Source: Pseudomonas rustica | GTDB lineage: Bacteria > Pseudomonadota > Gammaproteobacteria > Pseudomonadales > Pseudomonadaceae | DNA: 64,000 nt | Assembly: GCF_018336155.1 (NCBI RefSeq) | Contig: NZ_JAGYHF010000005.1 | Location: 372,001 to 436,000 of the forward strand | Direction of reading: 5' to 3' | Part shown: positions 48,741 through 58,310 of the stretch, piece by piece | Numbering within the stretch: the stretch's first letter is position 1 | Layout: each line of letters begins with the position of its first letter | Program-made: the position numbers and the translations under genes | The notes under the pieces: model-generated | Told to the model about the DNA's origin: nothing | The model's database searches: none | What the model saw: only the letters and a program-made list of their open reading frames with translations

Positions 48741-48853
48741 GATCGTTCCCACGCTCTGCGTGGGAAAGCATCCCGTGACGCTCCGCGTCACAGCCTCAAC
48801 AGCGGACGCAGAGCGTCCATGGCGGCGTTCCCACGCGGAGCGTGGGAACGATC
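48741..48853. repeat. REP-type palindrome, family C
   Basis: Outer arms GATCGTTCCCACGCTCTGCG and CGCGGAGCGTGGGAACGATC, inner CGTGACGCTCCGCGTCAC hairpin. Confidence 0.9.
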
Positions 48854-48854
48854 A

Positions 48855-50129
48855 TCAGTTCATGGCGCCATAGCGTTTCATCGCTTCAATCGCCAAACCA
48901 CTACCAATGCTGCCAAAGATATTCCCTTCAACATGCCGTGCATTCGGCAGCATCGCCGAGACGCTGTTGCGCAGCGCCGGAATACCGCTCGAACCACCAG
49001 TGAAGAACACCGTATCGACCTGATCGACCGCCACTCCGGCATCGTTCAACAGCTGCGTAACACTGCCGCGTACCCGCTCCAGCAGCGCATCGATCGCCGA
49101 TTCAAACAGCGCGCGGCTCAGTTCCACGCTCAACCCGGCCTCGATTCGATCCAGCGGCACATGGCGACTGTCGGTGTGGGTCAGCTGGATCTTGGTTTCT
49201 TCGACTTCCATCGCCAACCAGTGGCCGGCGCGTTGTTCGATCAACTTGAACAGGCGATCGATACCGCCGGTGTCTTCGATGTCGTATCGCATGCTGCCCA
49301 GCGCCAGGCTGGATTTCTGCGAATACACCGAGTTGATGGTGTGCCAGGTCGCCAGGTTCATGTGGTGGCTGGTTGGCATGTAGGCGCCGCTCTTCATCCG
49401 GCTGCCGTAGCCGAACAGCGGCATCAGGCCTTGCAAGCTCAGCTGTTTGTCGAAGTCGGTACCGCCGATGTGCACGCCACCAGTGGCGAGGATGTCGTCG
49501 TGACGGTTATCGAAACCGCGACGCTCGGGCGACAGGCGCACCAGCGAGAAGTCAGAGGTACCACCGCCGATGTCGACGATCAGCACCAGCTCTTCTTTTT
49601 CGATGGTCGACTCGTAGTCGAAGGCCGCAGCGATTGGTTCGTACTGGAACGACACTTCCTTGAAACCGATCTTTTTGGCTACGTCGACCAAAGTGTCTTC
49701 AGCTTCCTGGTCAGCCAGCGGATCGTCATCGACGAAGAACACCGGACGACCCAGCACCACTTGCTCGAATTCCCGACCAGCGGCAGTTTCGGCGCGGCTC
49801 TTCAACTGACCGATAAACAGGCCGAGCAAGTCCTTGAACGGCATCGCCGTGCCGAGAACGCTGGTGTCGTGCTTGATCAGCTTGGAACCGAGCAGGCTTT
49901 TCAACGAGCGCATCAGTCGGCCTTCATAGCCTTCCAGGTACTCGTGCAGCGCCAGACGACCGTAAACCGGGCGGCGTTCCTCGATGTTGAAGAAGACCAC
50001 CGACGGCAGGGTGATCTTGTCGTCTTCCAGCGCGATCATCGTTTCCATGCCGGGGCGCAGCCAGCCGACGGTGGAGTTGGACGTGCCGAAGTCGATGCCG
50101 CAGGCACGGGCTGGAGAGGCGTCTTTCAT
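48855..50129 (-). CDS. yegD: Hsp70-family chaperone YegD
   Basis: A 424-residue Hsp70-like ATPase without the usual substrate-binding domain. The phosphate-1 motif is GIDFGTSNSTVGW, phosphate-2 is LIVDIGGGTSDFSL and the adenosine motif is FFTGGSSGIPALR. Role unclear. It is divergent from cbpA-cbpM, a J-protein and its modulator, 293 bases away. Confidence 0.92.
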   Translation of the reverse strand: MKDASPARACGIDFGTSNSTVGWLRPGMETMIALEDDKITLPSVVFFNIEERRPVYGRLALHEYLEGYEGRLMRSLKSLLGSKLIKHDTSVLGTAMPFKDLLGLFIGQLKSRAETAAGREFEQVVLGRPVFFVDDDPLADQEAEDTLVDVAKKIGFKEVSFQYEPIAAAFDYESTIEKEELVLIVDIGGGTSDFSLVRLSPERRGFDNRHDDILATGGVHIGGTDFDKQLSLQGLMPLFGYGSRMKSGAYMPTSHHMNLATWHTINSVYSQKSSLALGSMRYDIEDTGGIDRLFKLIEQRAGHWLAMEVEETKIQLTHTDSRHVPLDRIEAGLSVELSRALFESAIDALLERVRGSVTQLLNDAGVAVDQVDTVFFTGGSSGIPALRNSVSAMLPNARHVEGNIFGSIGSGLAIEAMKRYGAMN

Positions 50130-50422
50130 GTCTTTCGGTTCCGGTCAAAAAAACGGCCGCGCAGTGTATGTCAGTGCGCGCCAGAATCGAAGGCCGGTCA
50201 TCTGCTATTTCGCGACTAAACTGCCTTGAAACCTCAAGCTTCGCCCCAAACTTGCTGGCATGGGCCGGCAGAACCACCGGCGGTCACAAGAACCGCCGTC
50301 TACTGCCGATAAACTTCTGCTGCGCCACCCGGTCACAACTTTGAGATCGGTCAACCTGGCACGCGCGAATCGGCGCATGCTTGGCAACGGCGCGAAATCG
50401 ATAACGGATGGTGATTCCTTCA

Positions 50423-51373
50423 ATGGACTTCAAAGACTATTACAAGATCCTCGGCGTGGAGCCGACAGCAGACGACAAGGCAATCAAGGCGGCCTATCGC
50501 AAGCTGGCGCGCAAATACCACCCCGATGTCAGCAAGGAAAAAGACGCCGAAGAGAAATTCAAGGACGCGTCGGAAGCCTATGAAGCGCTGAAAAGCGCCG
50601 ACAAACGTGCCGAGTACGACGAGCTGCGCCGTTATGGCCAGCACGGTCAGCCGTTCCAGGGGCCACCGGGCTGGCAGAGCCGTGGCGGCTTTGGTGGCGG
50701 CGGTCAGGACACCGGCGACTTCTCGGACTTTTTCAGTTCGATCTTCGGCAATCGCGGCCCCGGTTTCGGTGGCGGTGAAGGTCGGCAACAACGCAGTGCA
50801 GGGCGCCGAGGGCAAGACGTGGAAATGGAACTGCCGATCTTCCTCGAGGAGACGCTGTCGAACGAGTCGAAGAAAGTCACCTTCCAGGTGCCGCAATACA
50901 ACGCCAACGGCCAGCACGTCAGCAACACCACGAAAAGCCTGAATGTGAAGATTCCGGCAGGTGTGACCGACGGCGAGCGCATCCGCCTCAAAGGCCAGGG
51001 CGCACCGGGTGCTGGTGGCGGGGCGAATGGCGATCTGTACCTGACCATTCGTTTTGCGCCGCACCCGAAATTCGATGTCGAAGGCGACAACCTGATCATC
51101 ACGCTGCCGCTGGCACCGTGGGAGCTGGCGCTGGGCACCGAAGTGGCCGTACCGACCCTGACTGGCAAGATCAACCTCAAGGTGCCCGCCGGCAGTCAGA
51201 ATGGCCAGCGCATGCGCGCCAAAGGACACGGTCTGAAGAACAAGGCTGGTGAACGCGGTTTCCTGTTTGTGCAGCTCAAAGCGGTGATGCCGAAAGCGTC
51301 CGACGATGAGGTCAAGGCGCTATGGCAGGAACTGGCGAACAAAGCCGCCTTCAATCCGCGAGAGAACTTCTAA
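50423..51373 (+). CDS. cbpA: Curved-DNA-binding J-domain protein CbpA
   Basis: A 316-residue DnaJ-type co-chaperone: J-domain with HPD at 33-35, a Gly/Phe-rich linker ([15 protein letters not shown]) and the two C-terminal beta domains, with no zinc finger. The start at [11 protein letters not shown] is the family start. It is followed 23 bases later by its modulator cbpM. Confidence 0.95.
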   Translation: MDFKDYYKILGVEPTADDKAIKAAYRKLARKYHPDVSKEKDAEEKFKDASEAYEALKSADKRAEYDELRRYGQHGQPFQGPPGWQSRGGFGGGGQDTGDFSDFFSSIFGNRGPGFGGGEGRQQRSAGRRGQDVEMELPIFLEETLSNESKKVTFQVPQYNANGQHVSNTTKSLNVKIPAGVTDGERIRLKGQGAPGAGGGANGDLYLTIRFAPHPKFDVEGDNLIITLPLAPWELALGTEVAVPTLTGKINLKVPAGSQNGQRMRAKGHGLKNKAGERGFLFVQLKAVMPKASDDEVKALWQELANKAAFNPRENF

Positions 51374-51396
51374 ATTCGACGACGGAGTAGCCCATC

Positions 51397-51702
51397 ATGA
51401 GCAGCCCCCTGATCGTTCAACTGGACTTGGCAGAATTCTGTGAGGCGGCCGATTTGTCGGACGTCTACGTGATCGAAATCGTCGAGCACGGCATCCTCGA
51501 ACCTCAGGGCGCGCAGCCCCGGGAATGGCGCTTCACCGACTACGAACTGGCCCTGGCCAAACGCGCCGCCAAGCTGCGGCGCGACCTGGAGCTGGAGTGG
51601 GAGGGCGTCGCGCTGGCGCTGGATCTGCTGGAAGAGGTTCGCGAATTGCGCGCCGAGAACCGCATGTTGCGGCAGCGGTTGGGGCGGCTTGTTGTCGAGT
51701 AA
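51397..51702 (+). CDS. cbpM: Chaperone modulator CbpM
   Basis: A 101-residue protein with a MerR-like helical N-terminus (DLAEFCEAADLSDVYVIEIV) and a C-terminal coiled coil. CbpM binds the J-domain of CbpA and inhibits it. GGAG precedes the ATG. Confidence 0.92.
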   Translation: MSSPLIVQLDLAEFCEAADLSDVYVIEIVEHGILEPQGAQPREWRFTDYELALAKRAAKLRRDLELEWEGVALALDLLEEVRELRAENRMLRQRLGRLVVE

Positions 51703-51726
51703 TTTCTCAGGTGCTTGATCGGGCCT

Positions 51727-51793
51727 CTTCGCGAGCAGGCTCGCTCCCACATTTGGAATGCATTTCCCTGTGGGAGCGAGCCTGCTCGCGAAG
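51727..51793. repeat. REP palindrome pair, family B
   Basis: Arms CTTCGCGAGCAGGCTCGCTC and complement around a 20-base spacer. Confidence 0.87.
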
Positions 51794-51815
51794 AACGATA
51801 ACGCGGTATCGTTGA

Positions 51816-52943
51816 TTAAACCTGCCTCGGTAACACTACGCTAAACCGCGTGCCGTCAGCCTCATTCGAGCTGACTTCAATCGTCCCGCCATGGGCATTA
51901 ACCACTTCCCTGACAATAAACAGGCCCAATCCGAGACTTGTCGAAGGCTGCCCCAGTTCTTCATCGGCGCTGCGCACCAGCGGATCGAAAATTGTCCCTA
52001 AGGCATCCTCCGGAATCGGCGTGCCGAAGTTATGCACCGACAGGCACACCGCGTCCGCCTCATCCTGCAAGGTCAGCGTTACCTGTTGCGTGTTCGATCC
52101 ATGCTGCAGCGCATTGCCGATCAGGTTTTGCAGCAGTTGATCAATGCGCCCCGCGTCCCACACACCTCGGGTATCACCGTCAATGTGCAACACCGGCGAG
52201 CAATTCGGGTTGCCGGCACACGCCTCGGCAATCGCCGCCCGCGCCGCCTCGGCCAGATCCATCGGGGCCGGTTCGATCGGCAGACTCTTGCCGAGACGGC
52301 TGCGCACCAGCTCCAGCAAGTCACTGACCATCGCCGCCATGTGCCGGGCGCCGCGCTTGATGTTGTGGGCGCAGGCAAGCGCATCGCCTTCGAGCGTGGC
52401 TTTGCGCAACAGTAATTCGGTGGACATGCTCACCGCCTGCAGAGGCGCCCGCAGGTCGTGGCCGAGAATCGCCAGAAAGATGTCCCGCGAACGATTGACC
52501 TGTTCTGCGTAGGCCGCCGTCGATTCGGCCAATGCTTCATCGATGGCTTCATTGAAACGAATCATGTCCTGAAAGTAGGTCATGTCCGGTGCTTCGAGGC
52601 TGTCGACCCAGCGGCGGATCACGCAGGCGCGCAAGTGACGGAACTCCGAGGTCATCTGCACCAGATCAAAACCGACGGTGTGGCGCAATTCACCATGGCT
52701 GGCGCCGGCCTGATCGAGGCTTGGGGTTTTCTCCGGGCCGTCGCCCTTGGCTTTGGCAGCCTGTTCGTCGGGACTTTGCGGTTTGTTCATGTCGCGAGCG
52801 GCGGCCAGCAAAATGGCTTTGGCGTGGTCACGCAAGCCTTCGGCGTCCATGTACCCGGCAGCGGGCGTGATGGTGGCGGCGAACTGCTCCCACTCCGCGA
52901 CGATGGGATCCACGTTGCACACGATGAACTCGGAAAGACGCAT
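51816..52943 (-). CDS. Sensor histidine kinase with RsbRD-like N-terminal domain
   Basis: A 375-residue soluble kinase with no transmembrane segment. Residues 1-145 resemble the RsbT co-antagonist N-terminal domain. The H-box has His162 in LAILGHDLRAPLQA. The N-box is NLIGNALQHG and the G-box GLGLGLFIVREVV. No response regulator is adjacent. A cytoplasmic signal is expected. Confidence 0.9.
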   Translation of the reverse strand: MRLSEFIVCNVDPIVAEWEQFAATITPAAGYMDAEGLRDHAKAILLAAARDMNKPQSPDEQAAKAKGDGPEKTPSLDQAGASHGELRHTVGFDLVQMTSEFRHLRACVIRRWVDSLEAPDMTYFQDMIRFNEAIDEALAESTAAYAEQVNRSRDIFLAILGHDLRAPLQAVSMSTELLLRKATLEGDALACAHNIKRGARHMAAMVSDLLELVRSRLGKSLPIEPAPMDLAEAARAAIAEACAGNPNCSPVLHIDGDTRGVWDAGRIDQLLQNLIGNALQHGSNTQQVTLTLQDEADAVCLSVHNFGTPIPEDALGTIFDPLVRSADEELGQPSTSLGLGLFIVREVVNAHGGTIEVSSNEADGTRFSVVLPRQV

Positions 52944-53181
52944 GAGCGGTTACCTGAGCATGAATCGATGGACGGCGATTCGAATATTAGCCCCTCTGGC
53001 GAGAATTACACCCCCGCTGATGCCCGGCTCCCGGGGTATTTTTTTGGGTGCGGTACATATGTATTTTCGGCTCTTCAATTACTGCGGGATTAAGGGGTTT
53101 TCAGTGCGTTCTTGAGCAGGATTTTGGTTTTTTGTTTTTTCCTGCCATCCGTAATCTGAGCTCAAGTTATTGGATGACGAG

Positions 53182-56100
53182 ATGCTCGATATGGATATTG
53201 ATACAAATAAAATGCCGCTAAACAGTGGCCCGCGCTCTGCTGCGGTCACCGCGCTTATACCTGCGGCGATCACGCAGGCCCCGGCCCATCGACTTGAATC
53301 GCTCAAGGCGAATTTGCACGTTGCACAACAGTTCCCGTCGTGGCCATCACACGGCCGTCAGCGTTTGCAGCCGCTCATTCAAAGGCACTGGCAGCTTCAA
53401 GGCGAGGTCGATACCACACTGCAGCACCTCGAACAGAATATCGAAAACTTCGCCCGACCCTTGCTGACGCAGGCCCTCAAAAGCCAACTGAAAGTTGATC
53501 TGGACGTCGACACGGCGATGCTCAGGCTTTACGTCCCGGACAAAATCATCTTCGGCATCGACCGGGGCGCCACGCACTCGCGGCATTCATCGTTGCTGGC
53601 GGCGGCATTGCATAACTTCGAACTGACGGAGACTGAGCACGGCTACTTTCGCAACGGTTCCGGCCTATACGTTGCCGATGCTTCCGGCGCTCCGGTGCAG
53701 CACGACATTACCGTCGGTCAAATCGCGAGCCTCTGCCGTTCGCTGGACATCGGTGCGCAATATCGGCAGCACCTCAAGGCGTTGTTGCTCCCCGACGATG
53801 TGACCAAACAAGCGACGCTGAAAAGGCAGTCGATGGCGGTGGAGAAGTCCGCGCTCGAGGTGGCGGCAGCTATCGCCGGGATGAACACTGATCTGGGGGT
53901 TCACGCTCAGTCCGCTATCAGTGATGTGATCAGCGGGCGAACAGCGATCAGCTTTCACGGTCGCCCATTACAGGCCCATCGATTGCGAATAATGGGTCTT
54001 GAACTCTCCGGTATCGTGTTGTTCAGTGCCGTTGCAGAAAAAAACGAGATCGAGAAGTTTCTGCTGGGGCTTGTCTCGCCAGAACTTCAGTTCCTGTTTG
54101 ACTGGTCGCGACGTATCCCAGGTCTCAACGACAATCTGTATGAAAAATACAAGGTGCTTAGTGACGTCTTCGCTAATGGGCCGAGCGCCGTAACCGAAGA
54201 ACTGTCCCGACGGAACGACTTCTACGATCAAAGTATTTTGAACGGGCCGTTAATTGCCTACATCCCCGACGATCCGCTGCATCCTTTGAAAGAATACCCA
54301 TCGCTTACCGCGTTCATGAAAGCCTTGGCCACACAGTTGCTGGAAAAAAACTATCAAGCGTTTTTCAGTCGGTTTGTGGCACAAAGGGACAAGCCGAAAT
54401 TCTTCAAACGGGTCGACGAGCGTCTCAAGGAAATCACCTGGCATCAGCGCGAACCCCTTGATATGGGCCCATGGTGGCGGGAAACACCGATTGAAAATCC
54501 CCATGCAGAACCAATCACCGTGCCGATCCAGGGTGATCTCTGGGAACACCTTTACCTGCGCAAGCGCGACAAGGCGCTCAGCGATGCACGATTGATTGCC
54601 GTGCCCACTGACGATGAAAATGCCAAAAGCCGCTGGAACCGCCTGATCAGTTATTTGAATGTTGGCTGGAACGTCTTCAATTTTGCCGTGATGCTGGTGC
54701 CTGGCGTTGGCGAGGTGATGCTGGGTGTGATGGTCGCCCAATTGCTCGCGGAGTTCGCCGAGGGCATCGAGGACTGGAGTCACGGTGACAAGGAAGAGGC
54801 GTGCGCGCACATCAACAGCGTGATCCTCAACTTTACGCAACTGGCTTTGATGAGTGTGGGACACCTTCTACCCAAAGGCGCTACAGCGATTACCCCTTCA
54901 CCCTTTATCGACAAGCTCAAAGAGGTGACCCTGGCGGATGGCCGCACGAAAATGTGGAATCCCGATCTCAGGCCCTATGAGCACGCAATCGATCTGCCTG
55001 CCGGCGCATGGACTGATGAATCCGGTTTGTACACGCACCAGGGCAAAAAAGTGCTGCACCTTGAAGGTAAGCAGTACGTGCTGAAAGAGGATCCGCTCAA
55101 CGGCCAGTTCCGCATGCAACACCCGACTCGAGTTGACGCTTATACACCGCAGATCGAGCACAACCGGGCGGGCGCCTGGAAGAGCGAAGCCGAACGACCG
55201 ATCGAGTGGGAAAAGACGCAGCTCTTGCGCCGCCTTAATCCGTTGGCCGCGACGTTCAGCGAGCCTGCATTGCAGCAGGTGCTCAGTGTCAGCGGCGTCG
55301 AAGAGGGGGTGCTGCGTCGTCTGCATGTTGAACACGAACTGCCGCCGCCGCTGTTGACCGACACCCTTAATCGTTTCGATCTCTATGCCGCCGTCAGTCG
55401 TTTTGGCGAGCAGATCCGTGAGGGTCGCCTCAGCGATCATCTGAGCGGTTATCTACCGGGGCTGATGACTGAGCTGCCGCACTGGCCGGAATCCAAAGCC
55501 ATTACCTTGAAAGACCCGCTACCGACCGGGAGAGCGTCAGTCACTTATGGCAACTCCAGCGCCACACCAGCCGACACTCTGACGGTCACGCAGGTCGACA
55601 TTCAAACTGGCCAGTTCGAAAGCCGGGTGCTGGCGTTCCTGCAGGAGCCGGACATTGAAGCGTTGCTTGGCCATGCCATCTCCACCGACAAAACCGTGCG
55701 CATTCAAGCATTGCGTGAAGCGTTGGCGTTGCGTGCTGTCAGGCGCGCTCCGCGGGTGTTCGAATCGCAGTACAGAACCTCGGACATTTCCGCCGATATT
55801 CGCGTGCGCAGGTTGCAAAGCGACTACCCGGATTTGCCGTGCAGCGTACTCGAACAAATGCTCAAGGACGCGGATCCGCAGAGCGTCCGGGTGTTCGAGG
55901 AGCGCGGGCAGGTTGTCCTCAAACTGCGCCAGCAATTGCGTGAGGCAGGCGTCAAGGTTCGTCTGAATCGAGCCTTCGAGGGGCTTTACCTTGAGCAACT
56001 GGCCAACGCCGATAGCCGCCGACTGGCATTGAGCTCGCTGGAAAAACTGCCGGGCTGGTCGCCCCAGGTACGTATCGAAATCCGCGACGGCTCTTTCACC

Positions 56101-58260
56101 GGGCTGTTAGAGGCCAGTGTCGGTGCGCCGGACGCGCCGATCCGCAAAGTGCTGGTGGGTGACGAGAATGGGCTTTACAGCGCTCGCGATCAGCAGGGTC
56201 TGCATTTGCACGGCGCTGAAGATCTTTACAGTGCAGTGCTGCATGCCTTGCCCGATGAGCAGCGGCAGGCCTTGGGGTTCGAAATTTTCCAGGGAGACCT
56301 GCTCAAACAGACCCTCCAGCGTTCACCCCTGAGTCATGAGGTGTTCGAGAACGTCCTGTCGGAATACCCGATCCGTAAACCTGCCTACGACCCGGAGACG
56401 TTGCGCCTGCGTGGCGGCATGCAGGGCTACCCGTTGCGCCCCAAAAACTGGTCGGCCCTCAAACGTCGAGTCGGTTCGCTGTATCCCGCGTTCACCGAGG
56501 CCGAGGTGGAGACGATGCTCAAAGGCTTTGGCGAAAATGTGATGGAAGAGCGCGTAGCGGCGCTGGAACGCGAGTTCAGCACGTTCAACCTGGTTTTTCA
56601 GCGCTGGTTGAATGACATGAGTCTGTCCTACCGTTTCAGTATTGAAGGCGTGGCGGAATGGACGTCGCGAAACAGGGTGTATCAAATTCTCCGTCAATGC
56701 TGGCAGCGTACCGGTCCTGAGGGGCCGCCGGCACCGGGGGTAATGCGGGCGCAGAGACTTGTTCTCAACGGCCTGCCGATGGATCGTCATCTGCAAAATA
56801 TGCCCCGGCTCAGCGGCAGTTTTGACCATGTCACCTCCTTGAGCCTGCACAACGGACGGATACTCAGTGACCAGCAACATTTTCTGGGTGGCTTTCGCCA
56901 GTTGCGCGAACTCGACTTATGGAAAAACCGCTTGAGCGATTTCCCGCAGGTCATCAGCGAGATGCCGTATCTGCGTGTGCTGACGCTCTCGGATAATCAG
57001 ATCTCGTTGACCGCTGAAAGCGCTGCACGGTTGCGTGCGATGAACCGGCTGCAAGTGCTGAAACTGGACGGTAATCCACTCGGGCAAGTGCCGGACATCA
57101 GCCAGATGCCAGCCTTGCTGATACTGAAGCTGGACAGTACCGGGATCGATACATGGCCGGTCGGTCTGTTTGCCAGGCAACGTCCGCGCAATCTGTATCT
57201 GGACCTGCGCTTCAATCAGCTCAGCGAGCTTCCGGACGTTGCGCCAGGATCGGCGTCCGCCGAACTGATCGCGCGCACCAATGTAAGCCGTGACCCCTTC
57301 CATTTGTCTGCTGAGAACCTGGAGAAACTCAAGCAATACATCGAATCCGTCGGCCTCGATCCGGATCGTCCGTATCCGCCACGAGGCACCATCGACAGCT
57401 CGGTTTGGGACGAGGGCATCAGTGAGGCCGAGTGGAATGCGCGACAACCGTTCTGGGATGAAGTGGAAGATGAGTTCGGTTCCGAGCCATTCTTTAGTGA
57501 ATTGCGCAAACTGACCGCGTCTGCGGATTTTCGAGCCGCTAATCCGGGTTACAGAATTGACCTCACCGCCAAGGTCTGGCGAATGATTTTCGCTATGTAC
57601 GAGAACACGGCGCTGCGCGAGAAGATTTTTGCCGAAGCGGTTGCGTCCACGACCTGTGCGGATGCCGGCGCACAGTTCTTTAATGCCATGGGCGTCGAGG
57701 TGCTGATTCACGAAGCGTATGGCTTGATCAATACCGATCTGGTGGAAGGTGAACTGGTAGCCCTGGCCCGTGGCAAATCACGACTGGACGAATTGGGGCA
57801 GATCGCCCGGCAGCGCGTGGCAGATCGCTTGCAAGCCGGGGAGACGTTCCGTCGTGAGAACGCAGACGGTGTCACCGGAACTATCGATGAAGTGGAGGTT
57901 CACCTGGCCTATATGACCGATCTGGCGGAACGACTGGATTTACCGTGGCAATCACGCGGAATGTTGTTCCGAAAAATCGCCGGGGTCACTGAGCAGATGA
58001 TCGAGGACGCTTATCAGCGAGTGATCGCCTTGGAGGAAGGTGAACTGCTGGCGCCACGGATTCTTGAACAGCCCTTGTGGCAACGCTTCCTCAAGCGTAC
58101 TTATCGCAAAGAGTTCGATGAACTGCTGCTGTCGCTCAAGGATGAGGACGATATGGCGCAATTTGAAGCGTTGCAAACGCTGGAGAAAACCCTGACGCAA
58201 AAAGCGATAGATCGGGCGAAGCTGCAGACGGTTTATCCGCCGTTCACGGTGAAACCGTAA
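53182..58260 (+). CDS. Giant DUF6543 protein with leucine-rich repeats and NEL-type E3 ubiquitin ligase domain
   Basis: A 1692-residue protein if the ATG at 53182 is used (TTG 53170 and ATG 53191 are alternatives). It shares its first 1,075 residues or so with the 42.7-kb protein: AALHNF, HPLKEYPS (about 366), WRETP (about 431), a hydrophobic segment (about 495-530), TLADG, RAFEGL, LPGW (about 955), LRLRGG. Residues about 1205-1355 hold leucine-rich repeats (LRELDLWKNRLSDFP, LRVLTLSDNQISL, LQVLKLDGNPLGQVP). Residues from about 1385 fit the NEL domain of IpaH/SspH/SlrP, with catalytic Cys1492 and Asp1494 in TTCADAGAQFFN. No secretion system or chaperone gene is adjacent; a strong terminator follows. 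Confidence 0.87.
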   Translation: MLDMDIDTNKMPLNSGPRSAAVTALIPAAITQAPAHRLESLKANLHVAQQFPSWPSHGRQRLQPLIQRHWQLQGEVDTTLQHLEQNIENFARPLLTQALKSQLKVDLDVDTAMLRLYVPDKIIFGIDRGATHSRHSSLLAAALHNFELTETEHGYFRNGSGLYVADASGAPVQHDITVGQIASLCRSLDIGAQYRQHLKALLLPDDVTKQATLKRQSMAVEKSALEVAAAIAGMNTDLGVHAQSAISDVISGRTAISFHGRPLQAHRLRIMGLELSGIVLFSAVAEKNEIEKFLLGLVSPELQFLFDWSRRIPGLNDNLYEKYKVLSDVFANGPSAVTEELSRRNDFYDQSILNGPLIAYIPDDPLHPLKEYPSLTAFMKALATQLLEKNYQAFFSRFVAQRDKPKFFKRVDERLKEITWHQREPLDMGPWWRETPIENPHAEPITVPIQGDLWEHLYLRKRDKALSDARLIAVPTDDENAKSRWNRLISYLNVGWNVFNFAVMLVPGVGEVMLGVMVAQLLAEFAEGIEDWSHGDKEEACAHINSVILNFTQLALMSVGHLLPKGATAITPSPFIDKLKEVTLADGRTKMWNPDLRPYEHAIDLPAGAWTDESGLYTHQGKKVLHLEGKQYVLKEDPLNGQFRMQHPTRVDAYTPQIEHNRAGAWKSEAERPIEWEKTQLLRRLNPLAATFSEPALQQVLSVSGVEEGVLRRLHVEHELPPPLLTDTLNRFDLYAAVSRFGEQIREGRLSDHLSGYLPGLMTELPHWPESKAITLKDPLPTGRASVTYGNSSATPADTLTVTQVDIQTGQFESRVLAFLQEPDIEALLGHAISTDKTVRIQALREALALRAVRRAPRVFESQYRTSDISADIRVRRLQSDYPDLPCSVLEQMLKDADPQSVRVFEERGQVVLKLRQQLREAGVKVRLNRAFEGLYLEQLANADSRRLALSSLEKLPGWSPQVRIEIRDGSFTGLLEASVGAPDAPIRKVLVGDENGLYSARDQQGLHLHGAEDLYSAVLHALPDEQRQALGFEIFQGDLLKQTLQRSPLSHEVFENVLSEYPIRKPAYDPETLRLRGGMQGYPLRPKNWSALKRRVGSLYPAFTEAEVETMLKGFGENVMEERVAALEREFSTFNLVFQRWLNDMSLSYRFSIEGVAEWTSRNRVYQILRQCWQRTGPEGPPAPGVMRAQRLVLNGLPMDRHLQNMPRLSGSFDHVTSLSLHNGRILSDQQHFLGGFRQLRELDLWKNRLSDFPQVISEMPYLRVLTLSDNQISLTAESAARLRAMNRLQVLKLDGNPLGQVPDISQMPALLILKLDSTGIDTWPVGLFARQRPRNLYLDLRFNQLSELPDVAPGSASAELIARTNVSRDPFHLSAENLEKLKQYIESVGLDPDRPYPPRGTIDSSVWDEGISEAEWNARQPFWDEVEDEFGSEPFFSELRKLTASADFRAANPGYRIDLTAKVWRMIFAMYENTALREKIFAEAVASTTCADAGAQFFNAMGVEVLIHEAYGLINTDLVEGELVALARGKSRLDELGQIARQRVADRLQAGETFRRENADGVTGTIDEVEVHLAYMTDLAERLDLPWQSRGMLFRKIAGVTEQMIEDAYQRVIALEEGELLAPRILEQPLWQRFLKRTYRKEFDELLLSLKDEDDMAQFEALQTLEKTLTQKAIDRAKLQTVYPPFTVKP

Positions 58261-58264
58261 ACAG

Positions 58265-58299
58265 GCCTGGAGGCGCGATAACGCCTCCAGGCTTTTTTT
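58265..58299 (+). terminator. Terminator of the NEL effector gene
   Basis: Eleven-base-pair stem GCCTGGAGGCG / CGCCTCCAGGC with a six-base loop and seven T. Confidence 0.93.
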
Positions 58300-58310
58300 G
58301 CTGCTGTGGC

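Noticed and set aside
48819..50219. 466-codon ORF on the plus strand opposite yegD
   Set aside because: Shadow of the Hsp70 gene and runs through a REP element at its start.
52944..53181. hrp box for type III effector expression before the NEL protein
   Set aside because: No GGAACC with a properly spaced CCACNNA; the same was checked before 42680.
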